DNA of 64,000 nucleotides from Simmondsia chinensis (taxonomy: Eukaryota; Streptophyta; Magnoliopsida; Caryophyllales; Simmondsiaceae). A program made the position numbers and the translations under genes. Below the pieces are notes generated by a model. That model was not told where the DNA came from, did not search any database, and saw only the letters and a list, made by a program, of their open reading frames with translations. Below, piece by piece: positions 10,502-22,297 of this stretch. The stretch is from NCBI GenBank assembly GCA_018398585.1, contig JAGTTD010000010.1:4543501-4607500 (forward strand), read 5' to 3'. Positions within the stretch are counted from its first letter, which is position 1. Every line of letters starts with the position of its first letter.

Positions 10502-11027
10502 AGTTGTTAGACTTAAACAAAAGTACAGAAATACACCACATATCTTGTTTTAAAATAACATTAATATTGTGAGTGAGAACTCTTGGGATTTGAGTTGATG
10601 TATAAAGTTTCAAAAGTAGTTCTATACTCTAACAGTTATTGCTATTCCAAATTCAAAAATCTACATATTTGCGCTAAAATACTAATATAAAGTAAATGAA
10701 ATTCTTTTGCAAAAACCAATTGTGAATGACTGTAATAGCTACTACGACCGACGTGCAATTATATCTAATATTTCATGTATTTTCATAGTCTTTGAAGGAC
10801 ATGGCCTAGCAATCGAAAACTTCAGTGGTTAGAGAAGCTATCCAGTTTCGATTTTCTACTATGGCATTCCCCCTTCCCCTAACCCCACCAGTATAAGAAA
10901 ATTTCACGAGTTCCTTTCCAATCGACAGGCCATCCATACTTTCTAAAATTTTTAAACGTCGCCGCAAAAAACAAAAAAAAAATATATGCAATCATTCTAA
11001 CAAACTGAAGTTACACGTTTATGTTAT
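10502..11027. other. 3' flank of the BOI-like gene; no RING exon seen
   Basis: I read both strands for a Cys-rich RING-coding segment (CxxC ... LPCxHxxxC ... CPxC) and found none. The short minus open frame at 10806-10991 has no family resemblance. AT-rich, otherwise featureless. Confidence 0.6.
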
Positions 11028-12604
11028 TCAATCTCCATTTACATAATTGGCCTCATAGCACGACTCTGCATCATCAATCTCATTCTCATTGTCATTACTA
11101 TTATTATTATTATTAGTATTCTTTTGTTTCAATTGCTCGATAGTGTCGTTTAAAGAAACAATTAGCGCTTCCTTTTCCGCAGCAACAGTTTGCCATTTTT
11201 TATTTTCGTCCTCGACTCTTCTCATAAACTGCTCCAACTCGAATCCCCTTTTTTTTGCCTTTGCTATTTCCTCGTCCTTTTGCCTTATTAACACCATTGT
11301 TTTTTCTTCTAGTGTTCTTAAAATGGCTCCTAAGTGATGCCTCCATTGTTGTTGCAATGCAAATTTTAAACTCTCGTTCTGCTTTTTTTGCAAAAAAAAA
11401 AAGACGTTAACGTTAGTAATAAGGTCGGAAAATTTTGAAATTTGAAATTAGGGTTGACGGTTTAATGACTTGTAAGTTGTAAGGCCTAGACCCTTTGCAA
11501 ATCGACCTGAAACGAATTTGACTTGAACGTTAATTCTGCCAAAGGTTCGTGTATTTTATCCAAAATTTCAATTTAATCCTAATTATGTCAAATGTAAATT
11601 GTGTCAATTTAGTCATATGGTAAAATTAAAATTAAGTTATAAAAAAAAAACCGTTTTGACTAAATTTAAACCCATGTATGATGCAACCACTAAGTTTAGG
11701 TTGTGAACAAATTAGCGGTACCTATGACATATTAGATTATAGTACAAGGTATTACCCGAAATATGTTCTATATAAAATTTTACTCACTAAAAGGCCCCGA
11801 ACAACAAAAATTTTAAAAACTTATGGGACATTTATATACATAAAAACGTCAGAATATCAAATCAATAAGAAATTAACCTAAGGTAGCTCGGTGACAAATT
11901 TTTTACATATAGGTGATTTTAATAAAAAGGATATCAACACAATGTGAAAATTGTATCAATTGTCACCCAATGACTTAACCCAAACCCTGTTTTTTATAAG
12001 GGTTTTGGGTCAGTAAATCGAAAATAATTCAACTCAATCTCGACTCATATCAACCCTAATGTCAAGTCTAAATACTAAATAGAGAAAATAACAAATGCCC
12101 ATTGATTAGTTCTCGTAAAAAACTAACTATTATAAAAGTTTAAGTTGTTATACGTCTTGTTTGAAACTTTCTCTTATAACTTCAAAAATGTCAAGACCGA
12201 CACTATTTGAGGCACCGGGTTGTTGTCGTTGTTGTATTAAAAACAAGAATTTGATTGGCCAGATTTCTGACCTGTAAACTGATAAATATCTCAACTTCTT
12301 CCTTCTCCTTCTCCAAGTACCCTACTAAACTCTCATACAACCCACTTGAACACTCACCACCACCGCCACCGCAACCGCTACCGCTACCGTAGTTTCCAAC
12401 ACTAGCGCCACCGCCACTGCTCCCGCCGCCGATCAGAAAACTGTTGGGAAAAACATGGGACTGCGTCTTCTGCTGTAGATTTTGAAGTTGATGAAAAATC
12501 TGCTGATTTTGGCGCTGCTGTAGATTGAAGTTACTGTACTCATTGTACCCAAAACATCCATTGCTGTCAAAATTGTCAGCATATATCTGGGCTTGTACTG
12601 CCAT
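11028..12604 (-). CDS. BOI/BRG-like E3 ubiquitin ligase gene lacking a visible RING
   Basis: Exon 1 is 12604-12272: it begins MAVQAQIYADNF, typical of the BOI/BRG family, has Gln- and Gly-rich stretches, and ends EVEIFISLQ at a CAG|GTCAGA donor. Exon 2 starts at 11378 after a T-rich tract and GCAG, in phase, giving ISLQ-NESLKFALQQQWRHHL. It carries the family's coiled-coil region (EEKTMVLIRQKDEEIAKAKK, RGFELEQFMRRVEDENKKWQ) and DDAESC. In family members a C-terminal RING follows DDAESC. Here a stop occurs at 11028, or a possible donor TAT|GTAAAT ends exon 2 at 11043 with a distant third exon. No RING exon was found below 11028. Joined product is about 227 residues. BOI/BRG proteins are nuclear ubiquitin ligases acting in stress, cell death and gibberellin responses; without the RING this one could not ubiquitinate. 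An SINE-like (TTG)n end at 12207-12240 lies in the intron. Family assignment is firm, integrity is not. Confidence 0.75.
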
Positions 12605-13085
12605 TTTTTTAAAGATTTTTGTGATTTTTGGGCTTAAATCTGAATTTTTTTGGGAAAATTCTTGGGACTTTTTTTAATTTAATCTGAGGAAAGAAAGAAA
12701 ACCCAGATTTTCTTTTTTAATTTTTGTGATTTTTTTCACTTAAATCTGAAGTAAAAAAGAAAACCCAAAGTCCATTTTTTAAATTTTTGTGAATTTTTCA
12801 CATAAATCTGAGGGAAAAAAAAGAAAACCCAGTATTCTTTTCAAAGATTTTTGTGATTTTTTAAACTTTTTTCGGTAATTAGCGAGCAGAAAACTAACAA
12901 AATAAAGGACACACCCACAAGAAGCAGAGCTACGAATTTTTCCTTTTAAATCTGATGGGAAAAAAAAAAGATACCAAGAATTCTTTTTAAAGATTTTTGT
13001 TAATTTTTTAACTCTTTTTCATAATTAGCTTGCAAAAAACTCGTAAAACAAAGCAAGACGCAACTGCAAGAAGTAGAGCCTGTGA
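12605..13085 (-). repeat. Tandem repeats in the leader of the BOI-like gene
   Basis: Five or six imperfect units, 60 bp to 140 bp, each with TTTTTGTGATTTTT, AAATCTGAGG and AAGAAAACCCAG on the plus strand. The longest duplication pairs 12840-12945 with 12983-13083 (TAATTAGCGAGCAGAAAACT versus TAATTAGCTTGCAAAAAACT; AAGAAGCAGAGC versus AAGAAGTAGAGCC). It lies between the start codon and the probable TATA box, so it is probably transcribed as 5' UTR. Confidence 0.65.
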
Positions 13086-13197
13086 TTAAACAAGATTAGA
13101 AAGTAAAATTGAAGGAAAATTTGTGATTTTGGTGTGAGATTTAATGGGAGGGAGATATGGAAGAAGAAGAGAGAACTTGGTGGAATGTAAGAGGGTG

Positions 13198-13204
13198 TAT
13201 ATAT
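13198..13204 (-). promoter_or_regulatory. Probable TATA box of the BOI-like gene
   Basis: On the minus strand, CCTATATATACACC lies about 595 bp upstream of the start codon, which predicts transcription starting near 13170. No transcript data; position and sequence only. Confidence 0.5.
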
Positions 13205-13895
13205 AGGTTACATTACAAAAGATATGGTGATATTAATTAATTTCGTGTTTTATTTATATGGTTGAGTAAATATTGTGTAATCTAATGACTTTAGCATTTA
13301 CCATACACAGTAGAACTCGATAAATTAATAACTTTGATTAAATAATATTTTTGGTCGGTCCCGCCTTGAGACTAATGTGGTGAATAATATTCCGATTAAA
13401 TAATATCTAGACTAATTAATAAATTTTTATCGTCCCAAAAGTATTAATTTATAGAGGTTTAACTATATATAGGCCAACGGTATTGTCAAGGTAAAAAAAA
13501 TATTAATGTTTGGATAATTTGAAGTTTTTATATTAGCTATTACTTAACTAATTGCCCTGATGTTAGTGTTTTCTGTCTTGACCATATAAATTTCCTATAT
13601 GTATTGGGTAATGCTTTTTTTTTGGGTATATATATGTGGTTATACATGTATTTTTTTGGATATTTCACATTTTCTAAAAACATAATAGATTAGTATTAAT
13701 ATTGTATACAATCGTTAGAGTTTTCAGACGAGTAATCGAGCTGTTATAGCTGGTGTATTAGTCTAGCTCCGACCTCAAGTTTGAGATCTTGGATTTGAAG
13801 CTAATCTTCTTCTACAAGAGTCGGTGTTTCAAAGTAGGAAAAAAAAAAGTTGTGTCACCAACAGCCCAATTATCTCTAATGGACTCCTGCCACGG

Positions 13896-15319
13896 AAATT
13901 ATTTTCATATTATAATATATCCCGAAACTTAAAAAGGTATTTTAATTATGATATTTTACACCCAATTTGACAATTATCATCACATATATTTACTTTGAAA
14001 ACAAGACAAAATATAGTGAATATATATATATATATTTAATTAATCCATTATCTCAAATAAAATTATTTTTATTTTAGTTTTAGTCATATCCTATATCGTT
14101 CGAATTTTTTTACAAAGTAACGTGTATTATAGCGACAATATAGTATGTTATTCATTTCGTGACATCTTTTTTTTTTTTTTTTTATCATTGTCTTAGTATT
14201 TGATATACTCCAAAATATAGTGGTTACGTGAAAAATAGTTTAGATATTAATAAATAGGCTAATTCTTTTATTTTAATTATATCCTCCCTGACCTGATAAA
14301 TAGGGACATTAGTGTGGGAGGGGAGTATGAATGATGGATATCGAGCCGCTCTCTCTCCCCCTTTATATCTCTCCATTCCTTCCTTTTTACTAACCAAACC
14401 TTACATTTACCTGTGAATCTCTATACTTATACGGATTATATACAGACATTTGGCTTATTAGAACGAACATATTATCATGAAATAACTTTAAGGTGGGATA
14501 TGGAAAATTTTTCATTGAAGATTTATTCCCAATTTTCTCATAACCTTCAACGCTCCCTATTTATTTTGGAAATTTAATCAATTTTGCATTTTTTTTCAAA
14601 TAAATAAATATCTATGAAAAATAAATGTTCGTTAAAAAGGGTTATATTTTAAGTAATTGTTTTTTTTTAAGTAGCATAAAAGTGAATAATTATGGGAAGA
14701 ATTGTTCAATATGGGGAAAAAAAAGTTACTTTTTCCCCTTAGATTTAAGATTTTTGTAATATATTATTTTGCTAACCTGAAAATCCGTTATCTTTATAAT
14801 ATAATGTTTCTCAGAAATTTCTCAAGAAGAGGTTCAGGAAAAAATTGAATTCTATATCTTTTAGCCTAAAATAATACTCTATTTCCTTACTTGCTTGTTA
14901 CTATTGAGGCAAGGCCATATGATGCCTGATGGGTATCTTTATAATATACTCTATAAACGTGAATGGCACCTATTTTGGTTACGTCTTCTTATAGATAAGT
15001 AGAGGCCTCAACTGTGAAATTATTTTCATACTATAATGTTATTCAAAACTTAAAAAGATATTTTAATTATGATATTTTTCAAGCAATTTGATCATTGTCA
15101 TCACCTATATTTACTTTGAAGCAAGATAAAATATTGTGAATATATATTTAATTAATCTACGATCTTAAATAAAATTGCTTTCGTTTTAATTTTGAGTCAT
15201 ATTCTATTTTATCGAGTTTTTTCACAAATGTTTCATGTATTAGAGTGACAATATGATACGTTATTTATTTCTTGACATCTTTCTTATTTTTTTTTTTTAT
15301 CATTTTCTTCGTATTTAAG
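13896..15319 (+). repeat. Direct repeat pair, about 300 bp each
   Basis: 13896-14212 and 15016-15319 are collinear (GAAATTATTTTCATA, TATTTTAATTATGATATTTT, TCATCACATATATTTACTTT, TATTTAATTAATC, GACATCTTT plus a T run), at roughly 80% identity by eye. A second block, 14490-14597 (GGGATATGGAAAATTTT...CAATTTTGCATTT), recurs at 16170-16250. So a segment of over 1 kb was duplicated and then diverged. No gene in 13210-16320. Confidence 0.7.
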
Positions 15320-16323
15320 CCCCAAATTGGGAAAATAATGGTTACAAAAACCCTTGTCACCAAATATTTGTGAGAGGTTTGAAACGACTTTGTAATAGTT
15401 TTGGGTCAGAAAACTGTGACCGCAAACGCGGTCATATGAGAGCTAAAGTTGTCAGAAATCTGTGAAAATGTAGTAAAGTTATGTTACATGTCTCATGTTC
15501 ACATGATTCACTTTTTCTAAGAAGAAATTATGTTAATTATCTCATACTTTTTGGATACAATAGCATGTTATGACCAAACATTTTTTCAAAAGAAAAACAC
15601 TTTTATCAAGGGAAAAAAAAATTCAAGATTTAATGATTTTTAGCTTGGAAAGAAAAATACTTTTAATTAAATGAAAGTAAGATTTGGTTTTTAAAACCAA
15701 CAGTTCTCTTTTACAGTAGAAATAACAGTGAAAATAAAACTTTTTCAAATAAAAATATACATAATTGAAAACGCTTTTTACCAAAGTTTGATATGCTGAA
15801 AGTGCTTTTAAAAAATAGATTTTTCGTAACTTGAGCCAATGAGCCACTAATCGGGTGATGTTTTTTTTTTTGGTAGAGTTATACCTAATATAGAGAGATT
15901 TGGCTTATTAAAAGAAAAATAATGGATAAAATTAAATATTAGTAACATGAGGTTTAGTATCTTAATCTTTTAGTCTACAAACTTTGTAAGATATTTTTTT
16001 AGTCAAAAATATTTTATATATTTAATAAAATACTCCAAATAACTATACAAAATAATGTAAGCGGGCCTGTTTTGCCTCCTTACACATTGTTATTTTGATT
16101 ATGTTATTAAATACTTGTAACTTTTTAAATTAAAAAATTATTTTACAAAATTTGTGGATTAAATACAAGCGGGATATGGAAAATTTTCTCATAATCTTCA
16201 AAGCTTCCTATTTATTTTACGTAATTTAATTAATTTTGCATTTCTTTTGTTTTTCACACAAATAAGTCAAAGTTCCTGCTTTCGTGGTCGTGAATCTCGC
16301 CGACTATTTACCTTTATTTTTGA

Positions 16324-17985
16324 ATTTTTTTACCCAATTAACACCTTTTTAAAAAAAAATATTAAAATAACATCATTTTAAAAATATTTATCAAAATAGC
16401 ACAATTTACCATAACTTGTTCAACATATGCCGTTTATAACGGCGTACGTTGAGTAATTTTTTTTTTTAGCTTACTCAACGTACTCCATTTGAAATGAAGT
16501 ATGTGGAGTAATTTTATTTTTTCCCCGAAAGAACAGCTAATTTATTGGATTAAAATTATTATATTTTAAAAAAGAGCGGTTGTTTTCAAGTACCTCAAAA
16601 CCTTGCATAGGTGGGTGAAGGCTAGCACTCTCATTCTCAATAACCCGCAGAGCCTAATATCTCTTCATCCACTTATACAAGGTCTGGGGGTACTCGTAAA
16701 CAGTCTCTCTTCAGGGTAGCATCCTGAAGAGAGAAGGCTGCGTACATCCACCCCTCTAGACTTTACATAGGCGGGAGCTATTGGGGAATTGAGAATGTAT
16801 GTTGCTTTCTATTTACTATATTTAATATAGTGAATAATAACTATAATATATACAGGTCATTTGATTATTTAAGTACTCGTTAAATTTTTGTTGAACCAAT
16901 ATTATATACATGACAATTATGCATTACTTTTTAGATAAAAACATAAATGGTGAAAGTTTTCAAAAATAATATTATACACAGTACGAGCAACATACTTTGC
17001 AAAAACGACCAAGAAGAAAAATATTATTTAGAAAAAAACAGAAAAGGTATCAACTATTTATAAGTGACTAGGACAATTACTCGAAAAAATAATATAACAA
17101 CGAAAAAGAATACGGGGTAGATGACGTGACAATAAAAAGATGTCACATATAATACTATGATGAAGTTAATATATTTTCTTAAAAATTTAAAAGATTATTG
17201 AAATTTAAATTATTTATATAAAATAGTTTTAATGCAATAATTTTTAAAATATAAGTTAGCTGTGTTCTTGAAAAAAAATAAAATTACTCACGTACTTCGT
17301 TTCAAATCGAGTACGTTGAGTAAATTATAAAAAAAAATAATTACTCATGGCTGCTATTTGTCTAAAATTCAATAATCATTACCACCTGTTTAAAGCGAAG
17401 TACGTCGAATACGTTAAGTAGATGTACGCAGCCTTATCACCCTGAAGAGAGACTGTTTCCGAGTACACCCAGACTTTGTATAGGTGGGTGAAGAGATATC
17501 AGGCTCTGCGGGTTATTGGGAATGAGAGTGCTAGCCTTCATCTACCTATGCATGGTCATGGGATACTCGAAAATAACCTCTCTTTTTTAAAATACAATAA
17601 TTTTAATGCAATAAATTAGCCGTGCTTTCGGAAAAAATAAAATTACTCAAGGTACTCCGTTTCAAATGAAGTACATTGAGCAAGCTAAAAAAAAATTACC
17701 CAACATACTCCGTTTCAAATGGAGTATGTTGAGTAAACTATAAAAAAAAAAAAAATTACTCAACGTACGCCGTTACAAATAGAGTATGGTGAGGAAACTA
17801 TAAAAAAATTACTCAACATACTCCGTTTCAAATGGAATTGGAAGAAAAAAACTACTCAACGTACGCTATTACAAATAGCGTACGTTGAACAAGCTACAAT
17901 AAATAGTGCCATTTTGGTAAATATTTTTGAAAATGGTGCTATTTTGATAATTTTTTTAAAAAAGGTGCGAATTAGGTAAAAAAGT
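16324..17985. mobile_element. 1.66-kb foldback element with tandem palindromic units
   Basis: The two ends are inverted copies: left TTTTTTACCCAATTAACACC, right GGTGCGAATTAGGTAAAAAA, pairing for well over 100 bp. Further in, 16597-16745 and 17410-17565 are also inverted copies (GAAGGCTAGCACTCTCATTC ... AACCCGCAGAGCCT). Between them lie at least seven units of about 38 bp, each itself a palindrome such as TACTCAACATACTCC / GGAGTATGTTGAGTA around GTTTCAAAT (17697-17737 is the best). An Au-like SINE-type segment is carried in both arms (TCTCTTCAGGGTAGCATCC, GCTGCGTACATCC). No coding capacity. Class not assigned. Confidence 0.75.
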
Positions 17986-18054
17986 CCTTTTCTTGCCTCC
18001 TTTTGTACAAATTAGTTGATGTTGTAAATATTGAATTTTTTTTTATATAATTTT

Positions 18055-18577
18055 TTGGATAAATTATAGAAAATTTCTTTGATTTTTGTTAATAATAAAA
18101 AACCTCATTTCATAAATAAAACCCCTCACTAAATCCTTTAACTTTTGAAAATTTTTTACTTTGCCTCTAAACAACTTTTTTTGACAATTTTGCCTCTCAA
18201 AAAAAAAAAAAAGTTACATTTTATCTCATAATATTTTTTTCTAAAAATTTTTAAAATATTTTTTATCTTCTGAACTTATATAATATTACTATAATTAATT
18301 AAAATAATTATATTTTTATAAATATAGAAAATTTTCTTAATTTTTTTGGCTTAAAATATAAAATATTTAATTTTTGTCTAATAATAACCCTTTTCTAAAA
18401 AACAAAATAATTAAACATTAGGGGCAAATGGACAAAAATAAGTTGTATGAGGGTTAAGTAATAAATTTTTAAAAGTGAGGGGTTTTGTGAGTGCTCTTAT
18501 TTGTGAGTGGAGTTTTCTGTTTTTGAAGCAAAAAATAGAGAATTTTCTATAATTTATCCTAATTTTTATAGTCAATA
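18055..18577. mobile_element. MITE with long terminal inverted repeats
   Basis: Left end GGATAAATTATAGAAAATTT ... AAAACCCCTCACTAAATCC; right end GTGAGGGGTTTTGTGAG ... GAATTTTCTATAATTTATCC. The arms pair for about 130 bp. AT-rich interior with no ORF. Confidence 0.7.
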
Positions 18578-18785
18578 TTAAATATTATCAAGTACCTTAA
18601 AAATTAAAAATTATGTAAAATTTTTTTATATATACTTATACTATATATGTATATATGTGGATATTTCTCATGTATGATATCCAAACATAAAAGGTGTCAA
18701 AGAATAAAAAGGAGGTGGCATTTTTCCAACCTTCATTTCAAATTCATAGATGAGTCATACATGTAATTTCATGTATTATGTTTTT

Positions 18786-18960
18786 TAGTGACAAGGGACT
18801 GGATTATCCCAACCAACCCCGACCCATAATAAGGCCCACAATTCCATGAGCAGATAAGTTATGAGTATATTTTCAGTAAAAATCGAACTCCTAACCCCTG
18901 GACCATGACCGCATGAGTAGGAGACGCCACCAACTAAGACGCCCTCATGATGGGCATGTG
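18786..18960 (-). mobile_element. tRNA-derived SINE
   Basis: Read on the minus strand: GGGCGTCTTAGTTGGTGGCG (A-box-like), GGTCCAGGGGTTAGGAGTTC then GATTTTTACTG (B-box-like), ATATACTCATAACTTATCTG, GGGTCGGGGTTGGTTGGGAT and a CACTAAAAAAC tail. Collinear with the better-bounded copy at 25401-25573. A TG/TA microsatellite follows at 18955-18992. Confidence 0.75.
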
Positions 18961-18992
18961 TATGTGTGTGTGTATATATATATATATATACA

Positions 18993-19825
18993 TACATGCT
19001 TTGTAAGGTAGATTAGATACACGTTTGAGAAGAGAGAAACGCGAAAAAATATTATCTAGTTCTTGAGTTTTGTAATAAAATATTTGTTATTTTTTCTAAT
19101 TATATTCAAGTTTGTATTTTTATTATCATCTCATTGAGTAAAATATATTCTTAGTTTTATAACGGTTGAGAATAATTTAGCTCATGATCTCTTATCATTT
19201 TCTATTTTCTATTTTTAATTTTATAAAATTCAAAATTTTTATTTTGAAAAAAAAATTTATAATTTCTTTTTCATTTGTTCTTGTGTATAATTTTTTAGTT
19301 TCGAGTAAAAACAGAAAGAGAAAATAAAAGTTAGAAAGCCATTTTAAAATGATTTTTGTTTTCTCAACTAATGGAAAATCAAATAAAAATTTGACATCAA
19401 TTAGACACTAATTTTTGGGATCAAAAAGTTAATTCTTAAAATACGAAAATATTATGTATTTAATTTAGATATTTAGTGAAAATCGAGATTGATTCATTGT
19501 CATTTTCAGAGTTTCAAACTAACCGTAAGAATCTTTTTAGAGAAATATAATGTGCGTATTGAAGTTGAAAATCTAATAGTGTAATGTTATTGACATTAGA
19601 TCTATTTCTATTTATATCTATTAATGTAAAATTTCCACTGTTTACTATGAATTTTGTCAATGTACTTATTCATCATATTTGAATTATGTTTGAGGTGGAG
19701 TTCATTAGGATAGGCTGAACTCAAAAATCTAATTAAAATTTTTAAAATTGTGCTTCAAATTTAAGTGGATTTTAGGAAAACCTCAAAAAAAAAATGTATT
19801 TGTAAACATAATGTCAAGGCTAGGT
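18993..19825. other. AT-rich DNA, nothing recognised
   Basis: No open frame of substance, no repeat termini and no RNA gene recognised on either strand. Confidence 0.6.
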
Positions 19826-19827
19826 AG

Positions 19828-20230
19828 TAGTGTGAATGAACCGAACGTGCGATGAATTACTTATGTTTGAAATCGATTAGGGCTCTTTTATGTTCGATAA
19901 GCTTAATGAGGAGTTTGAACTGGGGGTGCTCAGCTTTTTAACATTTGTGAACAATTCGAAAAGGGATCGGGAAGAGCTCGTTAAAGGCTTGTTAACAGTT
20001 GACATTGGTTCGAAAATGATTCGATAATAACTCGATAGTAACTTAAAAAGCTCGACTCTGTAGCGAGCTCAGCTCGATTTTAAACTTGATTGGATAAAGA
20101 GCTCAATTCAATTAGATAAGCCTAGCGAGACAACCAAGCTGAGTATTAAACACACAAGTTCAAACAAGAATTTGAAATGTTCGATAAGCACTCAACTCAA
20201 ACTCGAGCTCAATAAGAATTAGCAAACTCG
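19828..20230 (-). mobile_element. MITE of the AGGGGTG family, reverse copy
   Basis: The plus strand reads GTAGTGTGAATGAACCGAAC ... GGGGGTGCTCAGCTTTTTAA ... AGCTCGTTAAAGGC ... CTCGAGTTCGG, the complement of the word pattern in 6489-6975. The termini are decayed and no target duplication is clear. Confidence 0.55.
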
Positions 20231-20484
20231 AGTTCGGAAAAGGAGGTGGTGAGCCGGACTCATAAGAATCAACAACACAGAGTCAGAGGGAAGAGCATTA
20301 ACGTACAAAAGAAACAAATGAAGAAGTGTCCCCCACGCTTCTTTATTTATTTAGAGCAGTACAATTTAATGAGTTTTGAGTCATCAACCTCACCACTCAA
20401 CTTTCAGAGCCTCTGCCCCTCCTTTATTTATTTACGAGTATTATTTCATGCGATGCACGAAAGATATTTATATTTTTAAATATA

Positions 20485-21530
20485 GGTTTCATTTATTTTG
20501 GGAAAAAATCATATTTTAGGAAGTAGTTTTCTCCTTTTTTCTTGTTTGGCGTGTCATTAGCTCCTCAAATGAGGGAAAATGACTTCCCTTTCAAAATGAG
20601 GGAAATTGTGATTCGAAGTGGTTCAAAAACCTTCGCGGTTATCATCATGCAAATCGAGGTCGAATCAAAATAAACCAGATTGCGTTGTAGATATTTAACG
20701 TTAATATCGGATAAGAATTAGACTGAATAATTAAAAGCGGCTTGGATATTACTTTATTATTGTTGCAATAGAACAACTTTAATCAAGTTGAATTGTTATA
20801 TAATATTATAGAAAGAAATTGTCTAGATAATATTTTAGCATTTATTACATAGGTATTGTGATATTCAGTAATATACAATGATGTACCCTGAAGTTTAAAA
20901 ATTTTCTCGTGAATCAGATATCTTTTGCCAAAATTTAGTATATTTTAAATGAAAACAACAATCTATATGTATCCTATATCATAATGCAATAATTTCTTTT
21001 GTCCAAAAATAGTAACATGACATATTTTTTGATAATATATAAGTAATTTTTGTTAGAATGTGGACAACATTTTGGTAATATGATATTTATACCACATCAG
21101 TTTTTTGACAAAAATTAGCCGAATTTTAATAAAAATTCATCAGATTTTAACATAGTCTATACACAAGTGATAAAATTTCTTATCTCTTAACACCTCATTG
21201 TATGCCATAAAATGACAAAGTATTTAGATAATAAATGCTCAAATTTTAGAATACCTAAGAAACAACTTTTCTAATTTATACACTTTTGATAGTTAACTTT
21301 TTAATTTGTTACTTCATATATGTTGTATTATTACTTATATTGTCCTATAAAATAATTTGTGAAAAATATTTTTTTTTAAAACATGCACGAAGATATTACA
21401 ATGGGGAATTAAGTTTTTCTTTGAAACAAATAACGAAAAACCCCACTTGAAAATTATATTTCCTTGGAAAACTTTTTCCGAAGAAATATCAATTCCTAGA
21501 TTCTACTTTTCTGTCAAAATAAACGGAGCC
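20485..21530. mobile_element. PIF/Tourist-like element, about 1.05 kb
   Basis: Left end GGTTTCATTTATTTTGGG and right end CAAAATAAACGGAGCC are inverted. ATA flanks both sides (20482-20484, 21531-21533), a 3-bp duplication although TWA is usual for the group. Contains AAATGAGGGAAAATGACTTC and CACCTCATTGTATG, both also present in the element at 49758-52318. No transposase visible. Confidence 0.6.
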
Positions 21531-21651
21531 ATAATTTATGTATAATCACATTAGAATCTTATTGAATTTTATAAAAGATGGAATATTATATACTTTGTAA
21601 AATTACATAGTAAAGATATTGAATTTCTTTTTTTTTTTTTCTTTTGTATGA

Positions 21652-21778
21652 CAACAACAAACTCAATGCCTCAAAGCGCTCCCGTATAAGAAGGGCTTGC
21701 GGGGTAGATATACGTAACCTTTCCCCTTCCGGGAGCAACCCTGAAAGGAGGCTATTTTCAAGTACTCTCAACTTGAGA
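21652..21778 (-). mobile_element. Au-like SINE
   Basis: Minus-strand copy starting GACAACAACAAACTCAATGC on the plus strand, then CTCAAAGCGCTCCCG, GGGGTAGATATACGTAACC, CCTGAAAGGAGGCTATTTTC. Its 5' end touches the mitochondrial-presequence fragment, whose reading frame stops at the junction. Confidence 0.75.
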
Positions 21779-21989
21779 AGCTTGTTAGTGGCATAGAAGC
21801 ATTGCCGCCTCGGTGTGGAACATAGATGTGAGGTCCAAACTTGAAGAAATCGAAGGAGTATGCGGATCTGGCTTCAGTTGAGGACGAATTGCCGCCAGAA
21901 AATAGACTCTTAGTGGTGGCGGAGGCAGGACGCCATGGCCTAATGGTTGAGGAGAGAGAGGAGAGCCATCTCGCCGCTACTCGCAGCAT
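21768..21989 (-). pseudogene. Fragment encoding a mitochondrial presequence
   Basis: Starts MLRVAARWLSSLSSTIRPW and continues through a Ser/Arg-rich segment, 73 codons in all. The start is amphipathic and basic with no acidic residues in the first 40, like a plant mitochondrial targeting peptide; the first residues resemble those of plant Rieske iron-sulfur proteins, but the rest does not let me name it. It ends at the SINE 21652-21778 with no mature domain following. It may be exon 1 cut off by rearrangement, or a captured fragment. Confidence 0.4.
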
Positions 21990-22234
21990 CGTTCAAACGG
22001 TGTCCTTCCTATAACCTTAAATATTAAATGATTATATCTCAAAATTGCTTATATTAGAGTTTAGAGGCTTTTAATGGCACTCTCTTATAATTGTTTGAAT
22101 TGGAGTTTAGCAACTTTTTGGGGATATGGGCTACTTGGCAATAATATATAAGATAGATTTACTTACTTTGCCATTACAACAAGGTAAAAAAAAAAAAAAG
22201 GAAAAAAAAAGAAAAAGAAAACTAGAGGAGGGGC

Positions 22235-22297
22235 CACGTGGCAGCCGTACCCACTTACTAAATTCGCATGTTTCCTCTGTGGTGCCCCTCCCACGTG
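22235..22297. promoter_or_regulatory. Two G-boxes upstream of the presequence fragment
   Basis: CACGTG at 22235-22240 (GCCACGTGGC, a perfect palindrome) and at 22292-22297, about 250-300 bp upstream of the start at 21989 on the minus strand. G-boxes bind bZIP and bHLH factors. Whether they drive anything here is inference. Confidence 0.4.

Noticed and set aside
10806..10991. Missing RING exon of the BOI-like gene
   Set aside because: The minus-strand frame has no Cys/His spacing of a RING and no acceptor site in the right phase that I can see.
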